Of a stretch of 40,342 bases of DNA, positions 32,958-40,342 are shown piece by piece. The position numbers and the translations under genes are program-made. The DNA is taken from positions 1 to 40,342 of the forward strand of contig JAGAYZ010000066.1 of the NCBI GenBank assembly GCA_017940245.1, in the 5' to 3' direction. Source of the DNA: Muribaculaceae bacterium (GTDB lineage: Bacteria; Bacteroidota; Bacteroidia; Bacteroidales; Muribaculaceae). Every line of letters starts with the position of its first letter. Position 1 is the first letter of the stretch. The notes beneath the pieces are model-generated. The model had not been told where the DNA came from. It saw only the letters and a program-made list of their open reading frames with translations, and did no database searches.

Positions 32958-34286
32958 ATGTTAAAAACTAAACCTGATTTAAGTACGGCCAAACTGTGGA
33001 ACATCAGTTTCGGTTTCTTCGGCGTGCAGATTGCCTACGCCTTGCAGAGTGCCAACATCAGCCGCATCTTTGCCACCCTGGGCGCCGACCCGCACAACCT
33101 GAGCTATTTCTGGATTCTGCCACCGCTCATGGGCATGGTAGTGCAACCGCTCGTGGGGCTGTTCAGCGACAAGACGTGGACCCGATTCGGCCGCCGCATA
33201 CCCTATCTGTTTGTGGGTGCCGCTGTGGCCGTCCTGGTCATGTGTCTACTGCCCAACGCCGGCAACTTGGAGTTTACCGTGATGAGCGCCATGACCTTCG
33301 GCCTGATTTCGCTCATGTTCCTCGACACCAGCATCAACATGGCCATGCAACCATTCAAGATGATGGTGGGCGACATGGTCAACGAGAAACAGAAGGCCAA
33401 GGCCTATAGCATCCAGAGTTTTCTGTGCAATGCCGGCAGCCTGGCCGGATATGTGTTCCCGTTCCTGTTTGCCGCTATCGGCATCGCCAGCGTGGCTGCC
33501 CCCGGCATCATCCCCGACTCGGTGAAGTGGTCGTTCTACGTGGGAGCCGCCATCCTCATTCTGTGTGTGATTTACACCATGATGAATGTGAAAGAATACG
33601 ACCCGCAGCAGATGGCCGCCTTCCAGGAGACCGCCCAGGCCGAAAGCAAAGCCACTGTAGAAGCCGGTGGCAGTAAAAACCAGGCGCTGAAGGTGTTCTT
33701 CCAGGTGGGACTGGTGCAGTTCTTCTGCTGGGCCGCTTTCATGTATATGTGGACCTATACCAACGGTTCGATTGCCGACACGGCCTTCGGCGTGGACATG
33801 AGCGATCCCAACCATGCCGCCACCCAAGCCTACCAGGATGCGGGCAACTGGGTGGGCATCCTCTTTGCCGTGCAAGCCATCGGCAGCATGATCTGGGCGC
33901 TGGTATTGCCGCGCTTCTCCAACGTCAAGGTAGCCTATGCCGTTTCGCTCGTGGTGGGCGGACTGGGCTTTGCCATGGTGCCTTACATTGGCGACAAGTG
34001 GCTGCTCTTCGTGCCCTACTTCCTCATCGGTTTCGCCTGGGCTGCCATGCTGGCCATGCCGTTCACGTTGGTCACCAACGCGCTGGAGGGCAGCAAATAC
34101 ATGGGCACCTTCCTGGGCTTGTTCAACTGCACCATCTGCATCCCGCAGATTGTGGCTGCCGCTCTCGGCGGCGTGATTCTCACTGCACTGGGCAGTTTCC
34201 AGGGCAACATGCTATTGCTGGCCGGCATCCTGCTCATCGTGGGCGCCGCCTGCGTGTTTGTCATCAGCGACACCAAGAAGGCCTAA
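32958..34286 (+). CDS. MFS transporter, SLC45/sucrose-maltose-like
   Basis: The 442-residue inner-membrane protein has 12 predicted helices. The loop between helices 2 and 3 carries the MFS motif GLFSDKTWTRFGRRIPYL (68-83), and the first helix reads NISFGFFGVQIAYALQSANISRIFATLGA, typical of the SLC45/glycoside-pentoside-like group that takes up disaccharides or glucosides with protons. A polar loop rich in Gln, Glu and Ala (about 215-240) separates the two halves. It lies between the esterase and, convergently, the GH3 gene, which fits uptake of sugars released by them. A strong terminator follows. Confidence 0.9.
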   Translation: MLKTKPDLSTAKLWNISFGFFGVQIAYALQSANISRIFATLGADPHNLSYFWILPPLMGMVVQPLVGLFSDKTWTRFGRRIPYLFVGAAVAVLVMCLLPNAGNLEFTVMSAMTFGLISLMFLDTSINMAMQPFKMMVGDMVNEKQKAKAYSIQSFLCNAGSLAGYVFPFLFAAIGIASVAAPGIIPDSVKWSFYVGAAILILCVIYTMMNVKEYDPQQMAAFQETAQAESKATVEAGGSKNQALKVFFQVGLVQFFCWAAFMYMWTYTNGSIADTAFGVDMSDPNHAATQAYQDAGNWVGILFAVQAIGSMIWALVLPRFSNVKVAYAVSLVVGGLGFAMVPYIGDKWLLFVPYFLIGFAWAAMLAMPFTLVTNALEGSKYMGTFLGLFNCTICIPQIVAAALGGVILTALGSFQGNMLLLAGILLIVGAACVFVISDTKKA

Positions 34287-34302
34287 GCAATAAAAATCTA
34301 AA

Positions 34303-34341
34303 AGAGAGGCTGGCGCAAAAAAAACGTCAGCCTCTTTTTTT
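34303..34341 (+). terminator. intrinsic terminator after the MFS gene
   Basis: AGAGGCTG (34305-34312) pairs with CAGCCTCT (34328-34335), followed by a run of T residues to 34341. It lies 19 bases past the stop codon; the A-rich left side could also serve the convergent GH3 gene. Confidence 0.85.
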
Positions 34342-34360
34342 AGATTTTCATGTCGCCACT

Positions 34361-36517
34361 TTAGGGGGCTAGTGTGAAGGAAACACACTGGCGCACGTCG
34401 GCACTGGAAGCCCCTAGGTGAATACGAAATTCGCCTGGCTCGGCCGTCCAGCGAGCCTGTCGCTCGTCGTAGAAAGCCAGGTCGGCAGCTGTGAGCATGA
34501 ATACGGCCTGCGACGTTTGGCCTGGTTGCAGTGCGAGTTTTGCAAAGCGCTTGAGTTCCTTGCGCGGACGGTCCACACTGCACGCCACATCTTCCACATA
34601 GAGTTGCACCACCTCTTTGCCCGCCATGCCACCGATATTGGTCACGGGCACGCTCACCGTGAGTGTGTCGCCTTGCGCTATGCTTGAAGCTGAAAGTTTT
34701 GGCTCGCCATAAGCAAACTGAGTGTAACTCAGCCCATGTCCAAAGGGATATAGAGCCGGCAATCCCTTAGCCTCAAACCAGCGATACCCCACATAGATAT
34801 CCTCGTCGTAGGTCACTTCACGCTCGTTGCCCGGGAAGCACCCCAGTGCGTGTGGGCCATACTGGTCGAGGGTGTAACCCACAGTGAAAGGCAGTTTTCC
34901 CGAAGGATTCACCTCGCCCAGAAGCACATCGGCCAGCGCGTGCCCCACTTCCATGCCGCCCAGCCAGCACCACACCAGTGCAGGCGCGCATAGCGAGGGA
35001 GAAACCAAATCGACCGGCGAACCAGCCACCACAACAACTATGGTGCGCGGATTGGCGCGGCTCACGGCCTGAATAAGGGCCGCCTGGCCATAGGGCAGAG
35101 CCATGTCATCACGATCCACGTTCTCGGCATCGTAGTAATGGTTCAAGCCGCAGCACACGATGGCTACATCGCTGGCTCGTGCCACGGCCACAGCCTGCGC
35201 TATCAAGCTGTCGGCCACGGCAGTCGCCACCACGCTGTCGCGCGGCACCGCCACATAGCCCTGCGCAAAACGCACATCGATAGCGGTTCCCGCAAGCCTG
35301 TCTTGCAACCCCTGCAACGGTGTCACCTCATAGGGGGTCTTGATTTCACTGCTCATGCCACCGAAACTGTGGCAACGCGTGGCATTGTCGCCAATCACAG
35401 CCACCGAACTAATGCTCGATTTCTCAATCGGCAACACGCCACCCGTGTTCTGCAGCAGCACAATTGACTCGGCAGCCTCTCGGTAAGCCTCATGCTGATG
35501 CTCGGCCGTGTTGATGCTACCCGGGCCAAAACGACGTTGCCCACCAATCATGCGTGTGCGGTACATCACCCGCAACACTCGCCTCACCTTGTCGTTGATT
35601 ACACTCATGGGCACCTCTCCTGCACGAACAGCTTGCAGCAAAGCTCGCGAGAAATACCAGTCGTCGTAGTGGCCAGCCCAGGTGCCCATTTCCACGTCCA
35701 GTCCATTGAGAGCCGATGCCACTGTCGATTGTGCAGCACCCCAGTCGCTCATATACACACCCTCAAAGCCCCACTCACCCTTGAGAATGTCGCGAGCCAA
35801 AAGGGCGTTTTCGGCACAAAAGATACCGTTCACGCGATTGTAGCCACTCATCACACACAGGCTACCACCCTTGGTCACAGCGGCCTTGAAAGCCGGCAAG
35901 TAAATCTCATGCAGGGCACGGGCCGAGAGTTGTGAACTATTCTCAAGCCGCCAGCGCTCCTGGTTGTTGGCCGCAAAGTGCTTCACACAGGCAGCCACAT
36001 GGCGCGACTGCAAGCCCGCCACATAGGCCGCGGCCAGTTCTCCAGCCAAATAAGGATCTTCGCTCAGGTACTCGAAGTTGCGACCACACAACGGACTGCG
36101 GATGATGTTCACACCCGGTCCCAGCAGCACATCTTTCCCACGCCAACGCGCTTCCTCGCCCAGTGTTTCGCCTCGCGAGCGGCACAAATCCACATTCCAT
36201 GTGGCGGCGATGGCTGTTCCTGTGGGCAGATAGGTAGCCGAGTCGGTGGTCCAACCCGCATACTGCCAGTCGTGGCGGTTAAACTCGGCGCGCACGCCAT
36301 GCGGCCCGTCGCTCATGGCCCATTCCGGAATGCCCAGCCGCGGCACCCCGCCCACATAGAAGGTGGAGTTGCCATGCAACAGAGTGACTTTTTCCTCCAG
36401 CGTCATCTGCGACAGCAATTTATTGATATAGCGATCCTCGGCACTGGCCGACCCGCGTCCCACGGCTTGAAGCACCAATGTGGCAACGCATAACACAAAT
36501 AGCACAGTTCTTTTCAT
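34361..36517 (-). CDS. glycoside hydrolase family 3 (beta-glucosidase-like)
   Basis: The 718-residue product has a signal peptide (about 1-20), so it is exported. The N-terminal TIM-barrel shows MSDGPHGVR (68-76), GPGVNIIRSPLCGRNFEYLSEDPYLAG (133-159), KHFAANNQE (179-187) and the nucleophile MSDWG (Asp258). The C-terminal sandwich (about 360-560) supplies SIVLLQN and the SGKLPFTVG region, and a fibronectin III-like domain closes the protein (about 600-718). It would release glucose or xylose residues from beta-glycans in the periplasm. It converges on the MFS transporter, with the esterase beyond, and could work with both. No clear -7 element was found upstream. Confidence 0.92.
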   Translation of the reverse strand: MKRTVLFVLCVATLVLQAVGRGSASAEDRYINKLLSQMTLEEKVTLLHGNSTFYVGGVPRLGIPEWAMSDGPHGVRAEFNRHDWQYAGWTTDSATYLPTGTAIAATWNVDLCRSRGETLGEEARWRGKDVLLGPGVNIIRSPLCGRNFEYLSEDPYLAGELAAAYVAGLQSRHVAACVKHFAANNQERWRLENSSQLSARALHEIYLPAFKAAVTKGGSLCVMSGYNRVNGIFCAENALLARDILKGEWGFEGVYMSDWGAAQSTVASALNGLDVEMGTWAGHYDDWYFSRALLQAVRAGEVPMSVINDKVRRVLRVMYRTRMIGGQRRFGPGSINTAEHQHEAYREAAESIVLLQNTGGVLPIEKSSISSVAVIGDNATRCHSFGGMSSEIKTPYEVTPLQGLQDRLAGTAIDVRFAQGYVAVPRDSVVATAVADSLIAQAVAVARASDVAIVCCGLNHYYDAENVDRDDMALPYGQAALIQAVSRANPRTIVVVVAGSPVDLVSPSLCAPALVWCWLGGMEVGHALADVLLGEVNPSGKLPFTVGYTLDQYGPHALGCFPGNEREVTYDEDIYVGYRWFEAKGLPALYPFGHGLSYTQFAYGEPKLSASSIAQGDTLTVSVPVTNIGGMAGKEVVQLYVEDVACSVDRPRKELKRFAKLALQPGQTSQAVFMLTAADLAFYDERQARWTAEPGEFRIHLGASSADVRQCVSFTLAP

Positions 36518-36558
36518 GCGGGCAACGATTTAATCAATGAGTAGTTTTTAGTCATTAG

Positions 36559-36791
36559 TGTCCGATTAAAGTTTTGGAACATTTTGCTATCTGTTGATAT
36601 TCAATGCAATCATAGCAGAAACAAAATGTTGGCTTACTTTTCGTCAGGCAAATTTCAGCCGAAGGCTGACCCTTGAGTACCCCCCCTTTGACACTTGTGG
36701 AACAAGCGATAGCGAGTGGAATAAGTGTCAAAGGGGGTATATGAAACTACCAACTTGTCGCCAACGGCAACCCCCTTTGTTTTGTCGGACA
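36559..36791. repeat. possible MITE-like or IS-remnant unit with inverted TGTCCGA ends
   Basis: TGTCCGA (36559-36565, followed by TTAAA) faces its inverted copy TCGGACA (36785-36791), whose complement continues CAAAA. The 233-bp interval carries no credible ORF but contains the large hairpin at 36678-36739. No clear target-site duplication is seen. The gap between the GH3 gene and alaS has no gene; this unit, the sequence around it and the palindrome at 36821-36901 make up most of it. Confidence 0.35.
36678..36739. repeat. large palindrome between the GH3 gene and alaS
   Basis: TACCCCCCCTTTGACACTT (36678-36696) faces AAGTGTCAAAGGGGGTA (36723-36739): a 10-bp stem, then five C-G pairs with two extra C bases bulged, then TA/TA, around a 26-base spacer. 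The G-rich arm and size are like REP or small non-autonomous elements. Confidence 0.7.
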
Positions 36792-36820
36792 ATAAAAGCT
36801 TTATTGAGGATTTACAAAAA

Positions 36821-36901
36821 CAACGTGAGTCAGATGAAACTTATCGCCATGGATTTTGCGATCCTGCCCGACAGGATCATGTTTTCATCTAACTCACGTT
36901 G
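36821..36901 (-). terminator. nested palindrome after alaS, terminator-like on the alaS strand
   Basis: The outer arms CAACGTGAGTCAGATGAAAC (36821-36840) and its near-complement at 36881-36901 form a stem of about 19 bp with one mismatch and one bulge. Inside sits GATCCTG/CAGGATC (36860-36878) with a 5-base loop. On the minus strand the outer stem is followed by TTTTTG, 20 bases past the alaS stop, so it can end alaS transcription. It is larger than an ordinary terminator. Confidence 0.65.
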
Positions 36902-36920
36902 ACCAACTTCACGCTTTTTC

Positions 36921-39536
36921 CTACAGCATGGCGCACAGGGCATCGAGGGCGGCGCTCAGACCATCGGGGTTCTTGCCACCGGCCTGTGCGAAACCGGGCT
37001 GACCGCCACCGCCACCCTGGATGAGTTTGGCTGCTTCGCGCACCATCTGTCCGGCATTCTTGCCTTCTTTCACCAGGTCGTCGGTGAGCATCACCGTGAG
37101 CATGGGGCGGCCTTCGCTTTGGGTGGCAGCCAGCAGTGCGCTGTGCTCCAGCCCGTCGGCGCGCAGGGCAGTAGCCACGCCTTTCACCACATCGGCCATG
37201 ACAGGACCACTCAGGGTCATCACATGGATGCCGTTAGCGTTCATTCTGGCATCTTTCTTGAGTGTCTCTTTCAGTGCATTGATGCGATCCTGAATGAATC
37301 CCTCGGCCTGCTTGCGCAGAGCGGCATTCTCGCTGAGCGATTTCTTCAGGGCCACGATGGCATCGGGTGCATTATTGAGCATCGACTTGATTTCGAGCAA
37401 CGTGTCTTGCACGGCATCGAGCATATTCTCCACCGTCTCGCCGGTGATGGCCTCGATGCGGCGAATGCCGGCTGCGATACTGCTCTCGTTCACAATCTTA
37501 ATCATGCCTATGGCACCGGTATTGGGCACATGGGTACCGCCACACAGTTCCACCGACTCGTCGTATTTGATGACACGCACGCGGTCGCCATATTTCTCGC
37601 CAAAGAGTGCCATGGCTCCCATCTGGCGAGCCTCGTCGATGGGCACCTCGCGGTGCTCGTCGCGCACGATGGCACGGCGCACCATCGCGTTGGCCAGGTG
37701 CTCCACTTGGCGCAATTCCTCGGGAGTGACTTTCTTGAAGTGCGAGAAGTCGAAGCGCAGCATCTTGTCGTCGACATAACTGCCCTTCTGCTCCACATGA
37801 GTGCCCAGCACCTGGCGCAGGGCGCTGTGCAGCAGGTGGGTGGCGGTGTGGTTGCACTCGATGGCACGGCGTGCTTTCACATCGATGGCAGCCACAAGCG
37901 TGGCGGTGACATCGGCCGGCAACGACTTGGCGATGTGCACGGGCAGGTTGTTCTCGCGCTTGGTGTCAATGACTTGAATCTTTTCATCGCCTGCGGTGAG
38001 CAAACCACGGTCGCCCACCTGTCCACCCATCTCGGCATAGAACGGGGTGCGTGAGAGCACAATCTGGTAGAACTCGTTGTTTTTTTGTTTCACCTTGCGG
38101 TAACGTAGTATCTCGGTCTCACATTCAGTGAGGTCATAGCCCACAAACTCGGTAACGCCCTCACGCAGTTCCACCCAGTCGGTGGCCTCCACAGCGGCCG
38201 CATTGCGGGCACGCTGTTTTTGCTTCTGCATCTCGGCGTTGAAGTCGTCCTCGTTCACGGTCATGCCGTTCTCCTTGAGGATGAGTTGAGTCAGGTCCAG
38301 TGGGAAGCCGTAGGTGTCGTAGAGAGTGAACGCCTCGCGGCCCTCAATCTCGCTCTTGCCGGCCTGCTTGGCATCGGCAATCACCTTGTCGATGAGTTTC
38401 ATGCCGGTTTCCAGCGTGCGCAAGAAGGAGTCTTCCTCCTCTTTGGTCACATGCTTGATGAGATCGGCTTGAGCCTTGATTTCGGGATAAGCCTCGCCCA
38501 TGCTGTCGATGAGCGTGTCAATCAGGCGATACATGAACGCCTCTTTCAGACCGAGGAAGGTGTAGCCGTAACGCACGGCACGGCGCAAGATGCGACGAAT
38601 CACATAGCCGGCCTTGGCATTGCTGGGCAACTGCCCGTCGGCCACACTGAAGGCGATGGTGCGCACGTGGTCGGCAACGACGCGCATGGCCACATCCACA
38701 TCGTGGTTCTCGCCGTAGCGCTTGTCGCTGATTTCGCCAATGCGCGCGATGAGCGGCTGGAACACGTCGGTGTCGTAGTTCGACTTCTTGCCTTGCAGTG
38801 CCATGCACAAGCGCTCAAAGCCCATGCCGGTGTCGATCACGTTGAAGGGCAGCGGCTCGAGCGAGTGGTCGGCCTTGCGGTTATACTGCATGAACACCAG
38901 GTTCCATATTTCAATCACCAGCGGGTTGTCTTTGTTGACCAGCTGGGCACCGGGCACCTGGGCCTTCTCCTCGTCGCTGCGCAGGTCGATGTGGATTTCG
39001 CTGCATGGGCCGCAGGGACCGGTCTCGCCCATTTCCCAGAAGTTGTCCTTGCGGTTGCCATTGATAATGTGGTCTTTGGGCAGGTGGGCCTCCCAGTAGC
39101 CGGCAGCTTCGTTGTCACGCTCCAGCCCCTCGGGTGCATAGCCCTCGAAGACGGTGGCATAAAGATTCTTGGGATCGAGTCCCAGCACATCCACCAGGAA
39201 TTCCCAGCAATAGTCGATGGCTCCCTGCTTGAAATAGTCGCCAAACGACCAGTTGCCCAGCATTTCAAACATGGTGTGGTGATACGTGTCGTGCCCCACT
39301 TCCTCCAGGTCGTTGTGCTTGCCGCTCACGCGCAGGCACTTCTGCGAGTCGGCCACGCGAGGCCACTGCACAGGCTTGTTGCCCAAAATGATGTCCTTGA
39401 ACTGGTTCATGCCCGCATTGGTGAACATGAGTGTAGGGTCGTCTTTAATCACCATGGGTGCCGACGGCACGATGTGGTGGTCTTTACTCTCAAAGAAGCG
39501 CTTGAAGGCTTCGCGAATCTCTTTTGCTGTCAACAT
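36921..39536 (-). CDS. alaS: alanine--tRNA ligase
   Basis: The 871-residue enzyme charges tRNA-Ala in the cytosol, at the usual family length. The catalytic core is N-terminal ([28 protein letters not shown], then [12 protein letters not shown]). The tRNA-recognition region follows, then the editing domain with zinc ligands in [10 protein letters not shown] (about 559-568) and [10 protein letters not shown] (about 663-672), which clears Ser- and Gly-tRNA-Ala. The C-Ala domain ends with the Gly-rich [17 protein letters not shown]. Transcribed alone from a complete promoter, with a nested palindrome after it. Confidence 0.97.
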   Translation of the reverse strand: MLTAKEIREAFKRFFESKDHHIVPSAPMVIKDDPTLMFTNAGMNQFKDIILGNKPVQWPRVADSQKCLRVSGKHNDLEEVGHDTYHHTMFEMLGNWSFGDYFKQGAIDYCWEFLVDVLGLDPKNLYATVFEGYAPEGLERDNEAAGYWEAHLPKDHIINGNRKDNFWEMGETGPCGPCSEIHIDLRSDEEKAQVPGAQLVNKDNPLVIEIWNLVFMQYNRKADHSLEPLPFNVIDTGMGFERLCMALQGKKSNYDTDVFQPLIARIGEISDKRYGENHDVDVAMRVVADHVRTIAFSVADGQLPSNAKAGYVIRRILRRAVRYGYTFLGLKEAFMYRLIDTLIDSMGEAYPEIKAQADLIKHVTKEEEDSFLRTLETGMKLIDKVIADAKQAGKSEIEGREAFTLYDTYGFPLDLTQLILKENGMTVNEDDFNAEMQKQKQRARNAAAVEATDWVELREGVTEFVGYDLTECETEILRYRKVKQKNNEFYQIVLSRTPFYAEMGGQVGDRGLLTAGDEKIQVIDTKRENNLPVHIAKSLPADVTATLVAAIDVKARRAIECNHTATHLLHSALRQVLGTHVEQKGSYVDDKMLRFDFSHFKKVTPEELRQVEHLANAMVRRAIVRDEHREVPIDEARQMGAMALFGEKYGDRVRVIKYDESVELCGGTHVPNTGAIGMIKIVNESSIAAGIRRIEAITGETVENMLDAVQDTLLEIKSMLNNAPDAIVALKKSLSENAALRKQAEGFIQDRINALKETLKKDARMNANGIHVMTLSGPVMADVVKGVATALRADGLEHSALLAATQSEGRPMLTVMLTDDLVKEGKNAGQMVREAAKLIQGGGGGQPGFAQAGGKNPDGLSAALDALCAML

Positions 39537-39565
39537 ATATATTTGTTTCTTGAAATTTCAACCTG

Positions 39566-39597
39566 CAAAATTAGTGCAAGTTGAGCGCAAATGCAAA
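39566..39597 (-). promoter_or_regulatory. promoter of alaS
   Basis: Minus-strand TTTG (39597-39594), 20-base spacer, TAATTTTG (39573-39566), 29 bases before the start codon; full consensus match. No T-box-like leader is present. Confidence 0.75.
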
Positions 39598-39662
39598 TTT
39601 ATTTGCAATTTGCCGAAACGCCGCCTAATTTCGACGACATCTGTCGTCAACGTTAGTGCAAG

Positions 39663-39806
39663 TCCCGTTCGGGTGGATTTGTAATCCAGCCGCATATTAA
39701 CTGCGGATTTGTAATCCGCTAGCCCGCAAGGGCTATCATGCGCTGTTCCAGCGCGGGGATTACAAATCCCCACTTAAGCCCTGGCGGATTCCAAATCCGC
39801 CAGAAC
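39663..39806. repeat. REP-like 144-bp element, copy 1
   Basis: The element consists of consecutive small palindromes built on one theme: GGATTTGTAATCC, GCGGATTTGTAATCCGC, GGGGATTACAAATCCCC and GGCGGATTCCAAATCCGCC, plus the hairpin AGCCCGCAAGGGCT. It matches copy 2 with about three substitutions. No ORF is credible here. Confidence 0.85.
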
Positions 39807-39859
39807 GGGGTGCAAGTTGAACGGGATAATCAATATAGAGCAATGTCGCAACCACAACA

Positions 39860-39877
39860 GCACATCTTCGAAGTGCC
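39860..39877. repeat. inverted hairpin unit between the REP copies
   Basis: GCACATCTTCGAAGTGCC is a hairpin unit whose near-complement GGCACTTCGCAAGATGTGCC lies at 40075-40094, so the second REP copy is bracketed by an inverted pair. Confidence 0.6.
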
Positions 39878-39918
39878 GTCCCAGGATGTACGCCTTGTCA
39901 CACAGTGCGCACCAACTC

Positions 39919-40062
39919 TCCCGTTCGGGTGGATTTGTAATCCAGCCGCATATTAACTGCGGATTTGTAATCCGCTAGCCCACAAGGGTTATCATGCGCT
40001 GCTCCAGCGCGGGGATTACAAATCCCCACTTAAGCCCTGGCGGATTCCAAATCCGCCAGAAC
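39919..40062. repeat. REP-like 144-bp element, copy 2
   Basis: A direct repeat of 39663-39806, offset by 256 bp, about 98% identical. The differences I see are two in the AGCCCGCAAGGGCT hairpin (here AGCCCACAAGGGTT, which weakens the stem by one pair) and one in the adjacent CGCTGTTCCAGCG (here CGCTGCTCCAGCG). Confidence 0.85.
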
Positions 40063-40239
40063 AGTATATAAAGAGGCACTTCGCAAGATGTGCCGTAGTG
40101 GTAGAGGTTCATGTGAGCAGATGTTCGCCCCACTGCCAATCGTTTTCAGAAAATGCCAGTGGCGAATTAAACACATTGTATCTTCGGTGTTTTTCACATA
40201 CTTTAACTTTTCGGGGAGGATGATTTGTGAATTTTTGTT
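40063..40239. other. non-coding stretch with hairpins after the REP cluster
   Basis: Holds the inverted unit at 40075-40094 and an imperfect hairpin (TTCGCC at 40124-40129 with GGCGAA at 40161-40166, inner CACTG/CAGT). I found no gene here. Confidence 0.45.
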
Positions 40240-40247
40240 TATCTTTG
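40240..40247 (+). promoter_or_regulatory. -7 element of the gene leaving the window
   Basis: TATCTTTG, 78 bases before the ATG at 40326. Confidence 0.5.
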
Positions 40248-40325
40248 CCGAATAATTATAATCTTACACTTGAGACAAACCGAATTTGGTACTAGTTGCG
40301 GCTCAAAACAACCGAAATTAATAGG

Positions 40326-40342
40326 ATGAATTTACCAATATA
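40326..40342 (+). CDS. first codons of a gene running off the window
   Basis: An ATG preceded by AATAGG and a -7 element opens a frame that reads M-N-L-P-I before the window ends. Too short to identify; the call rests on promoter and ribosome-binding-like context only. Confidence 0.35.

Noticed and set aside
39558-39773. Minus-strand ORF of 71 codons over the REP-like element
   Set aside because: It overlaps the alaS promoter and consists of translated palindromes; such readings arise wherever this repeat occurs.
1-40342. tRNA, rRNA, CRISPR or prophage features
   Set aside because: I looked through the intergenic stretches for cloverleaf ends, spacer-repeat periodicity and phage genes and saw none; a tRNA or Rfam scan was not possible here.
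40320-40342. Naming the gene that starts at 40326
   Set aside because: Only five codons are visible, which cannot identify a product.

Overview
The window looks like a chromosomal segment of a gut-type Bacteroidales bacterium, most like Muribaculaceae or Prevotellaceae. Three things point there. Many genes are preceded by the Bacteroidetes -7 element TAnnTTTG, often with a TTTG or TTG -33 element 19-20 bases upstream. Secreted proteins end in dockerin-like repeats or carry BspA-type leucine-rich repeats. Several families are Bacteroidetes-specific (DUF4923, DUF4292, DUF3316-like, cysteine-free TlpA-like lipoproteins, a membrane-anchored AraC regulator). I see no rRNA, tRNA, CRISPR array, intact transposase or prophage. 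The family placement is inference from gene content only.

Layout. 1-7,020: the start of a secreted cohesin-like protein, then a leftward operon of topoisomerase IV subunit A (parC), a DUF3316-like outer-membrane protein and an S41 protease lipoprotein; then a DUF4923 lipoprotein and a DUF1232 membrane protein. 7,006-12,629: a GT2 glycosyltransferase, a large secreted dockerin-type protein, and, divergent from it, a membrane AraC regulator translationally overlapped with a second glycosyltransferase. The divergent gap holds three phased 16-bp dyads. 12,633-18,600: a TlpA-like lipoprotein, a dicarboxylate/amino-acid symporter, a FemAB/GNAT-like transferase plus polysaccharide flippase pair, greA and a HIT hydrolase.

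18,698-25,347: a 1,039-residue BspA-like LRR surface protein with dockerin tail, an HU protein, and a rhomboid-rhomboid-endonuclease/phosphatase operon. 25,360-31,267, all leftward: Na/Pi cotransporter with PhoU-like tail, response regulator and histidine kinase (one transcription unit), and an SH3-domain protein, DUF4292 lipoprotein and EnvC-like LytM factor (another). 31,527-36,517: an esterase, an SLC45-like MFS transporter and a GH3 glycosidase, together suggesting use of an acylated plant or host glycan. 36,518-40,342: repeat-rich flanks around alaS, including a REP-like 144-bp element present twice, and the first codons of a further gene.

Most content is ordinary housekeeping and surface/glycan biology. 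The parts most worth a second look are the phased dyads at 10,130-10,192 between two divergent promoters, the REP-like cluster after 39,663, and the nested palindromes between the GH3 gene and alaS.
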